A program made the translations under genes and the position numbers. A stretch of 64,000 nt of DNA from Effusibacillus lacus. GTDB taxonomy: Bacteria; Bacillota; Bacilli; Tumebacillales; Effusibacillaceae. The notes below the pieces were generated by a model. It made no database searches, was not told the DNA's origin, and worked only from the letters and a program-made list of their open reading frames with translations. Shown here one piece after another: positions 17,864-27,052 of this stretch (positions are counted from its first letter, which is position 1; every line of letters begins with the position of its first letter). Where the stretch lies: assembly GCF_002335525.1 (NCBI RefSeq), contig NZ_BDUF01000049.1:6310-70309 (forward strand), written 5' to 3'.

Positions 17864-17927
17864 TTGGACTCCTCCTTTTTCTTACAGATCATTCCTACTC
17901 AATCTGGTTTTCAAATGGATATTGGAT

Positions 17928-17949
17928 ATTGGATCCAATTATCATTATA
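17928..17949 (-). promoter_or_regulatory. Promoter with palindromic operator upstream of the SucC-like gene (GntR candidate)
   Basis: On the minus strand a TATAAT box (17944-17949) is followed, near the expected start of transcription, by the perfect 12-bp palindrome ATTGGATCCAAT (17928-17939) continuing as ATCC. Almost the same arrangement recurs at 27053-27076. The position suggests repression; the GntR protein encoded about 1 kb away is the obvious candidate, by inference. Confidence 0.6.
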
Positions 17950-17984
17950 AAATATATATTCTCAACGCCCGTGAAAAATCCTTC

Positions 17985-18851
17985 CTATTTTCCCAAAGCT
18001 TTCGCCTGATCTACAATTTTTTTGGCGCGGGCAGCTACCGGGTAATCCACCAGTTTTCCGTTCACTTGAATGGCCGCCACCCCGGAAGATAATGCCTCAT
18101 CAAACGCGGCAGTAATCACTTTCGCTTCCTCTATCTCCTCAGCTGTCGGTGCAAACACCTGATTGACAACTTCGATTTGATCGGGATGAACGACAAGTTT
18201 GCCTTGGAAACCGAGCTGTTTTGCCAAACGAGTGTCCCGCAACAACCCTTCTCGATCTTTAATATCAACAAAAACCGTGTCAATCGGCGGTTCAATGCCT
18301 GCAGCGCGGGAAGCGATGACCAACTGCGATCGGGCAAACAATAGTTCCGTTCCTTCTTTCGTTAATTGGGCATTGATATCCAACGTGAAATCCACTGCAC
18401 CAAAAGCGAGCCGTTTAATTCTTTCACTTGCTCCCGCAATCTCAAATGCGTTGTACAAACCCGCCGCCGATTCAATCAAGGGGACAATCTCAATGCTTCC
18501 TATGTTGGTATTTCTTTTTTCCTCCATTTGTGAAAGCAGATGGTCAACAAACAGAATCTGCTCCCGTTTGGCTGCTTTCGGCAGTACGATACCCGTTAAT
18601 CCATGGCCTGCAAGCTCGTTTACATCATCAAAGAAATAAGCTGTAGAAGGGTCATTGATTCTGACAAAATGAATCTTTTCACTGTTATTGCCAATTGCCT
18701 GTCTTACCATTTCACGCGCTTTGTCCTTTTCACTCAGGGCAACTGCATCTTCCAAATCATAAATAATGACGTCCGCTTGCAAATCTTTTGCTTTCTCCAA
18801 TCTGCGCTCATTATTTCCGGGCACGAAGATCCAAGAACGAAAAAGAGACAT
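17985..18851 (-). CDS. HpcH/HpaI-CitE family acyl-CoA lyase (malyl- or citramalyl-CoA lyase type)
   Basis: A 288-residue CitE-type TIM-barrel lyase. Signatures are RSWIFVPGNNERRLEKAKDL at the start, ADVIIYDLEDAVALSEKD (metal-site region), GIVLPKAAKREQ, EIVPLIESAAGLYNAFEI and LAFGAVDFTLDI. Family members cleave hydroxyacyl-CoAs such as L-malyl-CoA (giving acetyl-CoA and glyoxylate) or citramalyl-CoA (giving acetyl-CoA and pyruvate). The citrate lyase partner subunits are absent, so a CoA-thioester lyase working with the adjacent SucCD-like ligase is the most natural reading. Glyoxylate as a product would link it to the glycolate oxidase region. Confidence 0.85.
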   Translation of the reverse strand: MSLFRSWIFVPGNNERRLEKAKDLQADVIIYDLEDAVALSEKDKAREMVRQAIGNNSEKIHFVRINDPSTAYFFDDVNELAGHGLTGIVLPKAAKREQILFVDHLLSQMEEKRNTNIGSIEIVPLIESAAGLYNAFEIAGASERIKRLAFGAVDFTLDINAQLTKEGTELLFARSQLVIASRAAGIEPPIDTVFVDIKDREGLLRDTRLAKQLGFQGKLVVHPDQIEVVNQVFAPTAEEIEEAKVITAAFDEALSSGVAAIQVNGKLVDYPVAARAKKIVDQAKALGK

Positions 18852-18871
18852 TCTGGCTTCCTCCTTGAATT

Positions 18872-19537
18872 CTATTTCATATCATTCAAGTACTCTTTAA
18901 ATGCTTCGCCTGTTCGCAAAATATGTTTCCGAATAACACTTTGCAGACGTTCGGCATCTCCTTTCTCGATCAACTCCAGCATTTCCTTGTGTTCTGTCAA
19001 GGAACGCTCCATTTGACCGGGTAAAATACCAGGGGTGTGCGGGGGAAATCCGTGCCAAAGCATTTCCAGGATCATATGGGCCCGCCGCCAGCCGCATCCC
19101 TTGCGCATGATCCGATGAAACTCCGCATTTTTCAGTACAAACTGTTCAACATCTTCACTCAAAGCAGCCTGCTCCATGTCATCGGCTAACTGTCGTAATG
19201 TTCGTTTATCTTCCTGTGTTAAATTCGGAAGCGAACGCTCCACTGCTATCGCCTCCAACACGGCACGCAAATAATAGATTTCTTCAATATCATTACTGGT
19301 AACGGGCGTGACGATAGCTCCCTTATGGGGTTCGAGCGTAACCAAACCCTCTTTTTCCAACTGACGGAGCGCTTCCCTGATAGGCATACGGCTGACTCCC
19401 ATCGCTTCAGCCAGTTCTTCCTGAACTAGACGTTCCCCGGGTTCAAACTCCCCCTTCAGGATTGCCTCCCGCAGTCGGGAAACCACCCGTTCATGTAAAG
19501 TTGAACGGTCATCCAATCGCAAGTGTTGTCGGTTCAT
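18872..19537 (-). CDS. GntR family (FadR/FCD-type) transcriptional regulator
   Basis: A 221-residue regulator with an N-terminal winged HTH (LHERVVSRLREAILKGEFEPGERLVQEELAEAMGVSRMPIREALRQLEKEGLV) and an all-helical FCD effector domain (DIEEIYYLRAVLEAIAVERSL; metal-type residues in FHRIMRKG and HKEMLELI). FCD regulators usually sense small organic acids. The ATG at 19537 has AGGAGG eight bases upstream; an upstream in-frame ATG has no such site. It sits inside the dicarboxylate cluster it probably controls, between the lyase and the dehydrogenase. Candidate operators lie at 17928 and 27053. Confidence 0.9.
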   Translation of the reverse strand: MNRQHLRLDDRSTLHERVVSRLREAILKGEFEPGERLVQEELAEAMGVSRMPIREALRQLEKEGLVTLEPHKGAIVTPVTSNDIEEIYYLRAVLEAIAVERSLPNLTQEDKRTLRQLADDMEQAALSEDVEQFVLKNAEFHRIMRKGCGWRRAHMILEMLWHGFPPHTPGILPGQMERSLTEHKEMLELIEKGDAERLQSVIRKHILRTGEAFKEYLNDMK

Positions 19538-19675
19538 GGGTGTTTCCTCCTGACAAATCCAGTGCTCTGATGCATCTGTCTTTGAAAACAACTACCATTC
19601 ATTTTCCATGAGTAACTGAATCGCAGTCAATACCAACTCACTGATTGTTTGGCGTAGGATCCATTCGATAACTTT

Positions 19676-20734
19676 TTAAAGGGCTTTCAAACGGCGGCAA
19701 ACTTCGTTTGCAACCTCCCGGGTCGAAGCATTTCCTCCAATATCAGGAGTTTTGATTCCGTCAGCAGTCACTTCCTCAAGGACCTCAAGCATTTTCTTTC
19801 CCAATTCGTCTTCGCCAAAGTGATCAAGCATCATTTTGGCTGTCCAAATTTGCCCGATCGGGTTTGCGATTCCCTTTCCGTAAATATCAGGAGCCGACCC
19901 GTGAACCGGTTCAAACATGGACGGATATTTTCCGTTCAGGTTGATATTGGCAGCCGGGGCAATCCCGATGCTTCCCATAATGGCGCCACCCAGATCGGTT
20001 AAAATATCCCCGAACAAGTTGCTTGCCACTATGACGTCAAAAATCTGGGGACGAGTTACGAAGAAAGCAGCAAGCGCATCGATATGGAAGGCAGCCGATT
20101 CAATTTCCCGATAATCTTTTTTCACATCATTAAACACCTCATCCCAGAACGGCATCGAATGGAAGATCCCATTGGATTTGGTTGCGCTTGTTACATGGCC
20201 TCTTCTCTTTTTTGCCAATTCGAAAGCGTATCGCATCGCTCTTTCGACGCCTTTTCGCGTAAATATTGCGTTTTGCACCGCAATTTCATCTTCGCCGCGA
20301 TGAATCCGACCGCCAATTTCACTGTATTCCCCTTCGCTGTTTTCCCGAACTACAATGAGGTCGAAATCATTCGGATTCACCAGCGGAGATCTGATTCCTT
20401 TCATACACTTTGCGGGACGAATGTTGATTACCTGTTCAAATTCACGGCGGATTTTGATCAAAAGTCCCCATAAAGAAACGTGATCGGGGACCAGTTGCGG
20501 ATTGCCGATTGCCCCCAAAAAGATCCCATCAAATCCCTGCAGGATTTCCAGTCCGTTGTCCGGCATCATTTTGCCGTGCTCCAAATAGTAATCGCAGTTC
20601 CACGGAAATTCGGTCCAATCAAATTGGATTCCCCCGTGAACGTCCGCGACAGTTTGCAGCACATCCAAAGCTGCCGGAACAACCTCTTTGCCAATCCCGT
20701 CACCCGGGATCACAGCGATTTCAAATTTTTTCAA
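19676..20734 (-). CDS. Tartrate / D-malate-type dehydrogenase (isocitrate-isopropylmalate family)
   Basis: A 352-residue beta-decarboxylating dehydrogenase. It starts with the family signature EIAVIPGDGIGKEVVPAALDVL and has INIRPAKCMKG, DLIVVRENSEGEYSEIGGRIH, TSATKSNGIFHSMPFWDEVF and the metal-binding SNLFGDILTDLGGAIMGS block. The ending EPVHGSAPDIYGKGIANPIG forms the NAD site. The sequence around RENSEGEYS and SLWGLL is that of the tartrate dehydrogenase / D-malate dehydrogenase branch rather than LeuB or Icd. It would oxidise tartrate or decarboxylate D-malate to pyruvate. It follows the DASS transporter gene by 49 bp. Confidence 0.9.
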   Translation of the reverse strand: MKKFEIAVIPGDGIGKEVVPAALDVLQTVADVHGGIQFDWTEFPWNCDYYLEHGKMMPDNGLEILQGFDGIFLGAIGNPQLVPDHVSLWGLLIKIRREFEQVINIRPAKCMKGIRSPLVNPNDFDLIVVRENSEGEYSEIGGRIHRGEDEIAVQNAIFTRKGVERAMRYAFELAKKRRGHVTSATKSNGIFHSMPFWDEVFNDVKKDYREIESAAFHIDALAAFFVTRPQIFDVIVASNLFGDILTDLGGAIMGSIGIAPAANINLNGKYPSMFEPVHGSAPDIYGKGIANPIGQIWTAKMMLDHFGEDELGKKMLEVLEEVTADGIKTPDIGGNASTREVANEVCRRLKAL

Positions 20735-20783
20735 GTCGATTCCTCCCTATTCTCCGTGTGTTCGTAATACACGTCTCCCAAGA

Positions 20784-22256
20784 TTACATGTACCCAAGCC
20801 ATGGCCACCATGTAAATGCCATCAAATATGTGACAGCCGTTGAAATCACGGTTAACCAAAGACCGGGTTTTATGAAATCGCGTTGAGTGATCCACCCCGT
20901 TCCATGAATCATAACAGCCGGGATAGTCTCCACCACCAACAAGAAGCCAAACAGGCAGGTCATACCGGTGACAACCCCCAACAAGAGAGCCGGAGCGTGC
21001 TCAACTTGCGACGAGAGGGCCATCACGATCGGAACAGTGGCGATCACTGCGGTAGAAACATTGGATGTTACCTTGTGAATGAACTGGGTGAGAATCACTA
21101 CCGTCAATACGGCCAGAGAAGGCTTTGAAAAAAGATAAAGCGTAAAATCATTCTCCAGCCACATGGACAAGTGCGTAATCGCCCCGCTCTCGTAAAGTGC
21201 ACGTCCTAACGAAAGAGTTACTCCCAACATTATCAACGGACCAAACTTAATATCTAGAATCTTGTCCCAATCGGCAATCTTGATTCCGGGCCACGCCATT
21301 AATACAGCACCTATCAGTGCGGGAACTACCGGGGGCCAACCATGAATCCCTTCCATTGTCCACATAACGAAGACTGCAACAAGAATCAACAACAATCTCT
21401 TTTCCTGCGGGGTAACCGGGCCAAGTTCGGCAATCATTCCCCTCATTTTCTCCTTCAATCCCTTAGGGGCCTCTTCCTTTACCGGGAAACACCGGTAAAC
21501 CACAAACCAGGAGACAGGTATCATAATCAGCCATATGGGAAGGGTTAAAACCAGCCATTCGAAATAAGTAATATGCTGTTTTAAATAGTAATGGATAAGA
21601 TCTACGGTAACCACGTTGCCGATGGCAGCCGGCAGAATAGCAATTCCGCTAACATTGCATGCTGCCACAGCCCCCATCATCAGTTTCTTTCCCTGTATGT
21701 CCTCCTTTTGCAACCCCAAAATCGCCAATACGGAAAAGATTATGGGCAGGAGCATTGCGGTTCTGACCGCGGCCGCAGGTATAAAAATAGCCAGCACTTG
21801 TGGAATCAGGATGATGCCGGCCAGGATGCCGCCCTTTTTTTCCCCGAACCAGTATAACAACTGATAAGCCAAGCGCTTTCCGATAGAGGTTTGCTCAACT
21901 CCGCTTGCAATCATCATACCGGCAATAATAAGGAAAATGGCAGGTGAAGCAAATCCTGACAAAACAAGATCAATTGACACAGCTCCCGATATCGGAAGTA
22001 AGATCAATACCAGAAAGGCTGTCATTGAAAAAGGAATAGGTTCAAGCACCCAAAGCACGATAGCCGTTGCGGTAATTGCCAGAGTCACCCTTGGCTCGTA
22101 GCCTACGCTTTCTGGCAATTGAGTATAAACTATGAGATATGCCAAAACAGATAGTAGAAAATAGAACGGTCTTTTAAGCAGAATCCACAAGTGCTCTTTT
22201 TTGGATGTAACTGATACCTCGTCCATATCAGGTTGCGGAATACCAACAGTTGCCAT
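20784..22256 (-). CDS. DASS/SLC13 family dicarboxylate transporter
   Basis: A 490-residue integral membrane protein with about 12 hydrophobic helices. The DASS family pattern is seen in ALEPIPFSMTAF-type VLWVLEPIPFSMTAFLVLIL, the SGFASPAIFLIIAGMMIASGVE segment, NVSGIAILPAAIGNVV and the second repeat HKVTSNVSTAVIATVPIVMAL (SNT-like sodium/substrate motif). It imports C4 dicarboxylates or a tartrate-like acid. It is the first gene before the tartrate/D-malate-type dehydrogenase, so both probably serve the same substrate. Confidence 0.9.
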   Translation of the reverse strand: MATVGIPQPDMDEVSVTSKKEHLWILLKRPFYFLLSVLAYLIVYTQLPESVGYEPRVTLAITATAIVLWVLEPIPFSMTAFLVLILLPISGAVSIDLVLSGFASPAIFLIIAGMMIASGVEQTSIGKRLAYQLLYWFGEKKGGILAGIILIPQVLAIFIPAAAVRTAMLLPIIFSVLAILGLQKEDIQGKKLMMGAVAACNVSGIAILPAAIGNVVTVDLIHYYLKQHITYFEWLVLTLPIWLIMIPVSWFVVYRCFPVKEEAPKGLKEKMRGMIAELGPVTPQEKRLLLILVAVFVMWTMEGIHGWPPVVPALIGAVLMAWPGIKIADWDKILDIKFGPLIMLGVTLSLGRALYESGAITHLSMWLENDFTLYLFSKPSLAVLTVVILTQFIHKVTSNVSTAVIATVPIVMALSSQVEHAPALLLGVVTGMTCLFGFLLVVETIPAVMIHGTGWITQRDFIKPGLWLTVISTAVTYLMAFTWWPWLGYM

Positions 22257-22321
22257 ATCCTTCCCCTCGGTCCTGAATAAATCTAGGAGTTACAGTTAGT
22301 TGAAGCAAGCTATTTTGCCTT

Positions 22322-23242
22322 TCAATGGATATCGAAGTTAAATTGGTGCTCTTTATCCTCCAAGCTAAGATCGCACAATTTCTCCAAAAATTTGACAATC
22401 TCTGTATGATCAGGACTTTGTTCTCCTGTACTACATGCAGCTTCATAAATTTGCTCAATTACAGCGGCCAAAAAAACTGGCACCTTTGTATCACTGGCCA
22501 GAGCAGTCACCATTTTGACATCTTTCAGCAGCAGATCAAGTGAAAAACCGGAATTAAATCTGCGCGGCAGTATAAAGGTTGGAAACTTGTAATGGGTCGA
22601 AAAGCTCTGTCCGGAACTCTTATTAATTGTCTCCAAAGCAACGGTCAAATCAATTCCAAGTTTTTTAGCCAATATCATAGCTTCCGTCGTGGCATAGAGT
22701 GAAGCAGCGGACAGATAGTTGTTGATCGCTTTAAGAGCATGGCCAGCACCTGTTTCCCCGACCAGATTGATTGTCTTGCCCATGCATTGAAGAATAGGGA
22801 GCACTTTCATAAAATCTTCCTTTCTTCCGCCAACCATGATCGTTAATGTAGCTTCTTTGGCACCTTTCACTCCCCCGGATACCGGTGCGTCAATTAAGGT
22901 CAATCCTTTATCTTTACACTCTTGGGCCAAACGCTTGGTTGACAGAACGTATGAACTGCTCATGTCGATAATGATTCCGCCCGGTTTCATCGAACTTAAC
23001 AAACCACCTGTTCCAGTCACGACTGATTGAACTATTTTTGAATTGGGTAACATTGTAATTACAATCTCATTTTTCCCGCCAAGGTCCTGAAGAGTAGGGG
23101 CAACAAGTGCCCCTTTTTCTTCGAGAGGTCGGATTGCATCTTGATTCGTGTCAAAAACAGTCAAATGGTTGCCAGATTCCAATAAATGTTGCGCCATCCA
23201 CCTTCCCATCTGCCCTATTCCGATAAATCCGATATTGAGCAA
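22322..23242 (-). CDS. Beta-hydroxyacid dehydrogenase (3-hydroxyisobutyrate / tartronate semialdehyde reductase family)
   Basis: A ~306-residue NAD(P)-dependent dehydrogenase of the 3-HIBDH family. The Rossmann motif is NIGFIGIGQMGRWMAQHLLESGN. The substrate motif DAPVSGGVKGAKEATLTIMVGG and the catalytic-lysine helix GAGHALKAINNYLSAAS (Lys near residue 175) are intact. Family members reduce tartronate semialdehyde to glycerate or oxidise 3-hydroxyisobutyrate. The TTG at 23242, with GGGGGAGG just upstream, begins right at the Rossmann strand; a GTG six codons earlier has no ribosome site, so the start is not certain. It is the last gene of the tct operon. Confidence 0.87.
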   Translation of the reverse strand: MLNIGFIGIGQMGRWMAQHLLESGNHLTVFDTNQDAIRPLEEKGALVAPTLQDLGGKNEIVITMLPNSKIVQSVVTGTGGLLSSMKPGGIIIDMSSSYVLSTKRLAQECKDKGLTLIDAPVSGGVKGAKEATLTIMVGGRKEDFMKVLPILQCMGKTINLVGETGAGHALKAINNYLSAASLYATTEAMILAKKLGIDLTVALETINKSSGQSFSTHYKFPTFILPRRFNSGFSLDLLLKDVKMVTALASDTKVPVFLAAVIEQIYEAACSTGEQSPDHTEIVKFLEKLCDLSLEDKEHQFNFDIH

Positions 23243-23336
23243 CGTACCTCCCCCTTTCACTTATTTCGCCACTTTTTATTCCGCAAACAAGAAAGGACAT
23301 GGATTTCCATATCCTTCCTTGTTGACCAAGAATGAT

Positions 23337-24350
23337 TTATTTCGCTAATCCTTTTTGTTTTAAGATCTCGGTCATTCTTGCTGTCTCGTCTTTTACGTGT
23401 TTGGTAAAATCAGCAGAATTCTTAAAGCCAGGTTCACCATTCAAGGTTTTGATTTTTTCCAGGAATACCGGGTCTTTCATCATTTTTTCAATCGAGCTTT
23501 CCCACTTCTTTACTATATAATCCGGAGTACCAGCCTGTAAGGAAAGTCCGTACCATAACGCTACAGTAATGCCTTTAACACCTTGTTCTTCCATGGTGGG
23601 AACATCAGGGAAGTAAGGGCTTCTCTTCGGTGATGCGATACCCAATATTTTCAACTTGCCAGCCTTTACAAGATTGGATACCTCACTCACCCCTTGTGCG
23701 GCGAGTATTATATGTCCACCGGCAACCTTAGGAAGGGCGTCGCCGGAACCATTGGTCGCGACAAGTTTGGCTTTTGAAAAATCAGCCCCGATGCTATCCA
23801 TCCACTGTATCACTCCAAAAGTACCGATAGCAGTAGTACCATTGCTTGCAAATGTAAGCTGATCCGTATTTTTCTTCACCCATTCATTAAACTCCTTCAG
23901 ATCTTTCCAGGGAGCATCAGCCTTCACAACATATGCCAGCGGGTCATCTACAAGTTTGGCTACATATACGAGATCTTCCATTTTATACGGTAAATTTGTG
24001 TTGCCTGCGTATAATGCAGATACTGCGGAAACGCTTTGAACCAAAACGGAATATCCGTCTTTTGAACCTTGTTTTACAACCGCTTGAGTACCGGTAGCAC
24101 CGCCCGCTCCTGTTTTATTCACAACGACGATCGGTTGCCCCCATTCTTTACTTAAATATTCGGCCATTGCTCGGGCGGTAAGGTCAGTTCCGCCACCGGC
24201 CGCAAACGGTACGGTCACTTCAATTTGCTTTGTCGGCCATTTCGGCTCTTCTTTCTGAGCAGTCGGTTTTGCAGTGCCGGAGCAACCCGTAATCACAGTA
24301 CCCGACAATACAAGGCCTGCCAACAAACCCATCAATGCTTTTCTCTTCAT
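23337..24350 (-). CDS. tctC: Tripartite tricarboxylate transporter substrate-binding protein
   Basis: A 337-residue extracytoplasmic receptor of the TctCBA/Bug family. The lipoprotein signal peptide ends LVLSGTVITGCSG, so lipidation at that Cys is expected. Mature-protein signatures are QIEVTVPFAAGGGTDLTARAMAEYL, VVNKTGAGGATGTQAV and GTPDYIVKKWESSI. It captures carboxylated substrates outside the cell and hands them to TctA/TctB. The gene order tctB-tctA-tctC on the minus strand differs from the classical C-B-A order but all three parts are present. Confidence 0.93.
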   Translation of the reverse strand: MKRKALMGLLAGLVLSGTVITGCSGTAKPTAQKEEPKWPTKQIEVTVPFAAGGGTDLTARAMAEYLSKEWGQPIVVVNKTGAGGATGTQAVVKQGSKDGYSVLVQSVSAVSALYAGNTNLPYKMEDLVYVAKLVDDPLAYVVKADAPWKDLKEFNEWVKKNTDQLTFASNGTTAIGTFGVIQWMDSIGADFSKAKLVATNGSGDALPKVAGGHIILAAQGVSEVSNLVKAGKLKILGIASPKRSPYFPDVPTMEEQGVKGITVALWYGLSLQAGTPDYIVKKWESSIEKMMKDPVFLEKIKTLNGEPGFKNSADFTKHVKDETARMTEILKQKGLAK

Positions 24351-24394
24351 CGTTATTTCCCCCTTGATTCAATATCTGTAGAACGCGGATCTTT

Positions 24395-25915
24395 TTATCC
24401 GGCGATGTCTACTTCTGCACCAATTGCTTCTTTCACTCGCAATTTCGTACGTCTGATTAATACCAAAGAGACAAACAGAAGGATTGCGGAAAGTATCAGA
24501 ATGGACAATGAAATCGGCCGTTCAAGAAAAATTGAAAATTTGCCTCCGGAGATCGACAACGATTGAACAAATGATTGCTCCAGCATCGGGCCCAGGATAA
24601 AGCACAGGATCAGTGGAATGACCGGCCACCTGTATTTATGGAAGAGGTAACCGAGCACACCGAACACTAACGATACAAATACGTCGAACATGCTGTTGCG
24701 AACCGTATAAGCTCCGATAAAGCTGAGAGTAAGAATAATTGGAGCGATTACGCCGTAAGGGATTTGCGTTAATCTTGCCCACAAACCTACCAATGGCAAA
24801 TTCAAAATCAGAAGCATAAAGTTTCCAACAAACATACTGGCGATAACAGTCCAGACAAAGCTTCCACTCTGTTCAAACAGAACCGGCCCCGGTTGAAGAC
24901 CGTAAATCATCAAACCTGCGAGCAGAATCGCCAAAGGCGGTGAGCCCGGGATACCCAGGGCAAACAATGGAATAAAACCGGCAGAACTGGTGGCATTGTT
25001 GGCCGCTTCAGGTGCCGCAACCCCTTCAATGGCTCCTTTGCCAAATCTCTCAGGAGTTTTAGACATCTTCTTTTCCAAATCATAGGACAGAAACGTCGAA
25101 ACCGCTGTGGAACATCCCGGTAACAGGCCCAACAGGAAACCCACGAAACCGCCCCGGAATATCGCTTTGGAACTTTTGCGCAAGTCCGACAGGCTTGGAT
25201 AAACGCTTCCAATGCTGTCTACTGCAACCGCCGCATGCTTTTCTTCAAACCCCTTTAATACTTCGGTGATAGCAAACAGACCTATGATGATACTAATCAT
25301 GTCAAAGCCGGGAGATAACGCGTCAATGCCATAGTTAAAACGCAGTTGTCCACCGGCAGGCCCCATTCCGACCATTGCCAGAAAGTATCCGAACATCCCC
25401 ATCATCAAACCCTTAATAATGGAGTTGCCCGCTAAGTTAACAATTACGGTAAGGGCCAATATCATCAGGGCAAAGTATTCGGGAGGACCGAACTTTAACG
25501 CCTGGTCGGCCAGGATTGGAGCAAAGAACACCAATCCGATTACCCCCAAAGTACCCGCTGAGAAGGATGCGATAGCCGAGATACCAAGGGCCGGTCCCCC
25601 CCTCCCTTGCTTGGCTAACGGATAGCCATCCAAGCAGGTCGGGACAGACGAAACCTCCCCGGGAATGTTAAGCAAGATCGCGGTGGTGGATCCTCCGTAC
25701 ATGGCACCGTAGTAAATGCCCGCCAACATAATGATCCCTTGTATAGGCCCCAGTACAGTTGTTAACGGGAGCAATATGGCAATGGCGGAAGTAGGTCCAA
25801 GACCCGGCAGCATACCGACCAATGTTCCTACCAGTGCACCGATTAAGGCCATCATCACATTAAGTGGCGTCAATGCTTCTGTAAAACCTGAAAAAAGCAT
25901 GCCTACTGCTTCCAT
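24395..25915 (-). CDS. tctA: Tripartite tricarboxylate transporter large permease
   Basis: A 506-residue permease with about 12 hydrophobic helices. The family signature VGMLPGLGPTSAIAILLPLT is near residue 35, then MYGGSTTAILLNIPGEVSSVPTCLDGYPLAKQGRGG and the second-repeat motif GLLPGCSTAVSTFLSYDLEKKMSK. It drives cation-coupled uptake of tricarboxylate or other carboxylates delivered by TctC. It lies between tctB and tctC. Confidence 0.95.
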   Translation of the reverse strand: MEAVGMLFSGFTEALTPLNVMMALIGALVGTLVGMLPGLGPTSAIAILLPLTTVLGPIQGIIMLAGIYYGAMYGGSTTAILLNIPGEVSSVPTCLDGYPLAKQGRGGPALGISAIASFSAGTLGVIGLVFFAPILADQALKFGPPEYFALMILALTVIVNLAGNSIIKGLMMGMFGYFLAMVGMGPAGGQLRFNYGIDALSPGFDMISIIIGLFAITEVLKGFEEKHAAVAVDSIGSVYPSLSDLRKSSKAIFRGGFVGFLLGLLPGCSTAVSTFLSYDLEKKMSKTPERFGKGAIEGVAAPEAANNATSSAGFIPLFALGIPGSPPLAILLAGLMIYGLQPGPVLFEQSGSFVWTVIASMFVGNFMLLILNLPLVGLWARLTQIPYGVIAPIILTLSFIGAYTVRNSMFDVFVSLVFGVLGYLFHKYRWPVIPLILCFILGPMLEQSFVQSLSISGGKFSIFLERPISLSILILSAILLFVSLVLIRRTKLRVKEAIGAEVDIAG

Positions 25916-25934
25916 CTACTGGACACCCCCTTGT

Positions 25935-26396
25935 CTAAATGCCAAACATGCCGTTTGGCAACGGTACTCCAAGCCAGAGAATAAATAAGAAATATAGACC
26001 GGCAGTCAATACAACCCCATAAACCATTGATTTGAGGACGCTGTATGAGCCCATCACTTTAAACAAACCCATCGCAACCAGCAAGGTGCTGATTTCATAT
26101 CCCAGAAATTGAGTCAGAACCCAATATGCGAACAGCAATCCGAATGTTAGGAGTAAGCCCTTCATTAATTTGCGGTCGGGAAACTCTACCTTGAATTTTT
26201 CGCCTTTAACAACGAAAATTACCAATAGGCCCAGCAGAATCATGACCACGCCTACAATTCCCGGCATTGTATAGTCACCTACCAACGGACCCATTCGCTT
26301 AGGATACAACCGTATGGACTCCGATATTGCGATGACCCCGAAAATAATGCTTATAATTCCGCCGATACGGTCAGACTGCATATTTTTCGGAAACAT
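25935..26396 (-). CDS. tctB: Tripartite tricarboxylate transporter small permease
   Basis: A 153-residue protein with four predicted helices and the TctB topology: an N-terminal DRIGGIISIIFGVIAISESIRLYP segment, GDYTMPGIVGVVMILLGLLVI, and a C-terminal ISTLLVAMGLFKVMGSYSVLKSMVYGVVLTAGLYFLFILWLGVPLP. The C-terminal end (GVPLPNG) is a common TctB ending. It follows the carboxymuconolactone-decarboxylase-like gene and precedes tctA by 19 bp. Confidence 0.9.
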   Translation of the reverse strand: MFPKNMQSDRIGGIISIIFGVIAISESIRLYPKRMGPLVGDYTMPGIVGVVMILLGLLVIFVVKGEKFKVEFPDRKLMKGLLLTFGLLFAYWVLTQFLGYEISTLLVAMGLFKVMGSYSVLKSMVYGVVLTAGLYFLFILWLGVPLPNGMFGI

Positions 26397-26444
26397 AAAC
26401 TCCCCCCTTTGTCAGGAATATTACTGACAGCTCTTACATATCAC

Positions 26445-26822
26445 TTAGGCATCTTCACTTTGAAAAATCTCCTGTGCGATTCGAAAACTGTCAACAGCGG
26501 CGGGAACCCCACAGTAGATTGCGGTCTGTAAAAGTATTTCTTTAATTTCATCTTTGGTGACTCCGTTTCTTAACGCTCCCCGTAAATGGAGTTTTAATTC
26601 ATGTGGCCTGTTTAATGCAGTCAGCATTGCAATATTGATCATACTTCTGGCTTTCTTGGAAAGACCTGGTCTGGTCCAAACTTCGCCCCAACAATATTCC
26701 GTTACCAGATGTTGAAGGGAGATAGTGAAATCGTCCGCATTCCTGATCGAGTTATCTACATAATCCGCCCCCAGAACTGCGCGTCTTACTTCCAACCCCG
26801 CTTCAAAACGTTCATTGTTCAT
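26445..26822 (-). CDS. Carboxymuconolactone decarboxylase-like protein
   Basis: A 125-residue protein of the CMD/PcaC family. It resembles 4-carboxymuconolactone decarboxylase along its length: GLEVRRAVLGADYVDNSIRNADDF, EYCWGEVWTRPGLSKKARSMINIAMLTALNRPHELKLHLRGALRNGVTKDEIKEILLQTAIYCGVPAA. The final segment keeps the family helix but has no CxxC pair, so the AhpD-type redox role is unlikely. The rest of the protocatechuate pathway is absent nearby, so it may act on another gamma-lactone or beta-keto acid. It is the first gene after the operator promoter at 27053-27076. Confidence 0.88.
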   Translation of the reverse strand: MNNERFEAGLEVRRAVLGADYVDNSIRNADDFTISLQHLVTEYCWGEVWTRPGLSKKARSMINIAMLTALNRPHELKLHLRGALRNGVTKDEIKEILLQTAIYCGVPAAVDSFRIAQEIFQSEDA

Positions 26823-26866
26823 CTTCCTGTAGCTCCCATCTATCGAGATTGAATTTTTAAAAATTG

Positions 26867-26887
26867 AACCTTATAACCATGGAAAAC
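26867..26887. promoter_or_regulatory. Possible LysR-type site shared with the LysR promoter
   Basis: The element ACCTTATAA followed by CCATGG lies 45 bp upstream of the carboxymuconolactone-decarboxylase-like gene. The same two blocks, separated by four extra bases, occur in reverse orientation at 31024-31043 in front of the LysR gene. A shared regulator site is possible but weakly supported. Confidence 0.3.
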
Positions 26888-27052
26888 TTGTATCTCAAAG
26901 GATCTACGAACCTGGAAAGACCTAAATCAGTTGCCGCGGTCAAACAAACGATCGGTAGATAACAATCACAATAATTTGATGAAATTAAAATTTCTGATAT
27001 TTTTTTGCGTGAAACCTCCTTATCCTCTCACAAACGGATCCTCTTCCTACCG

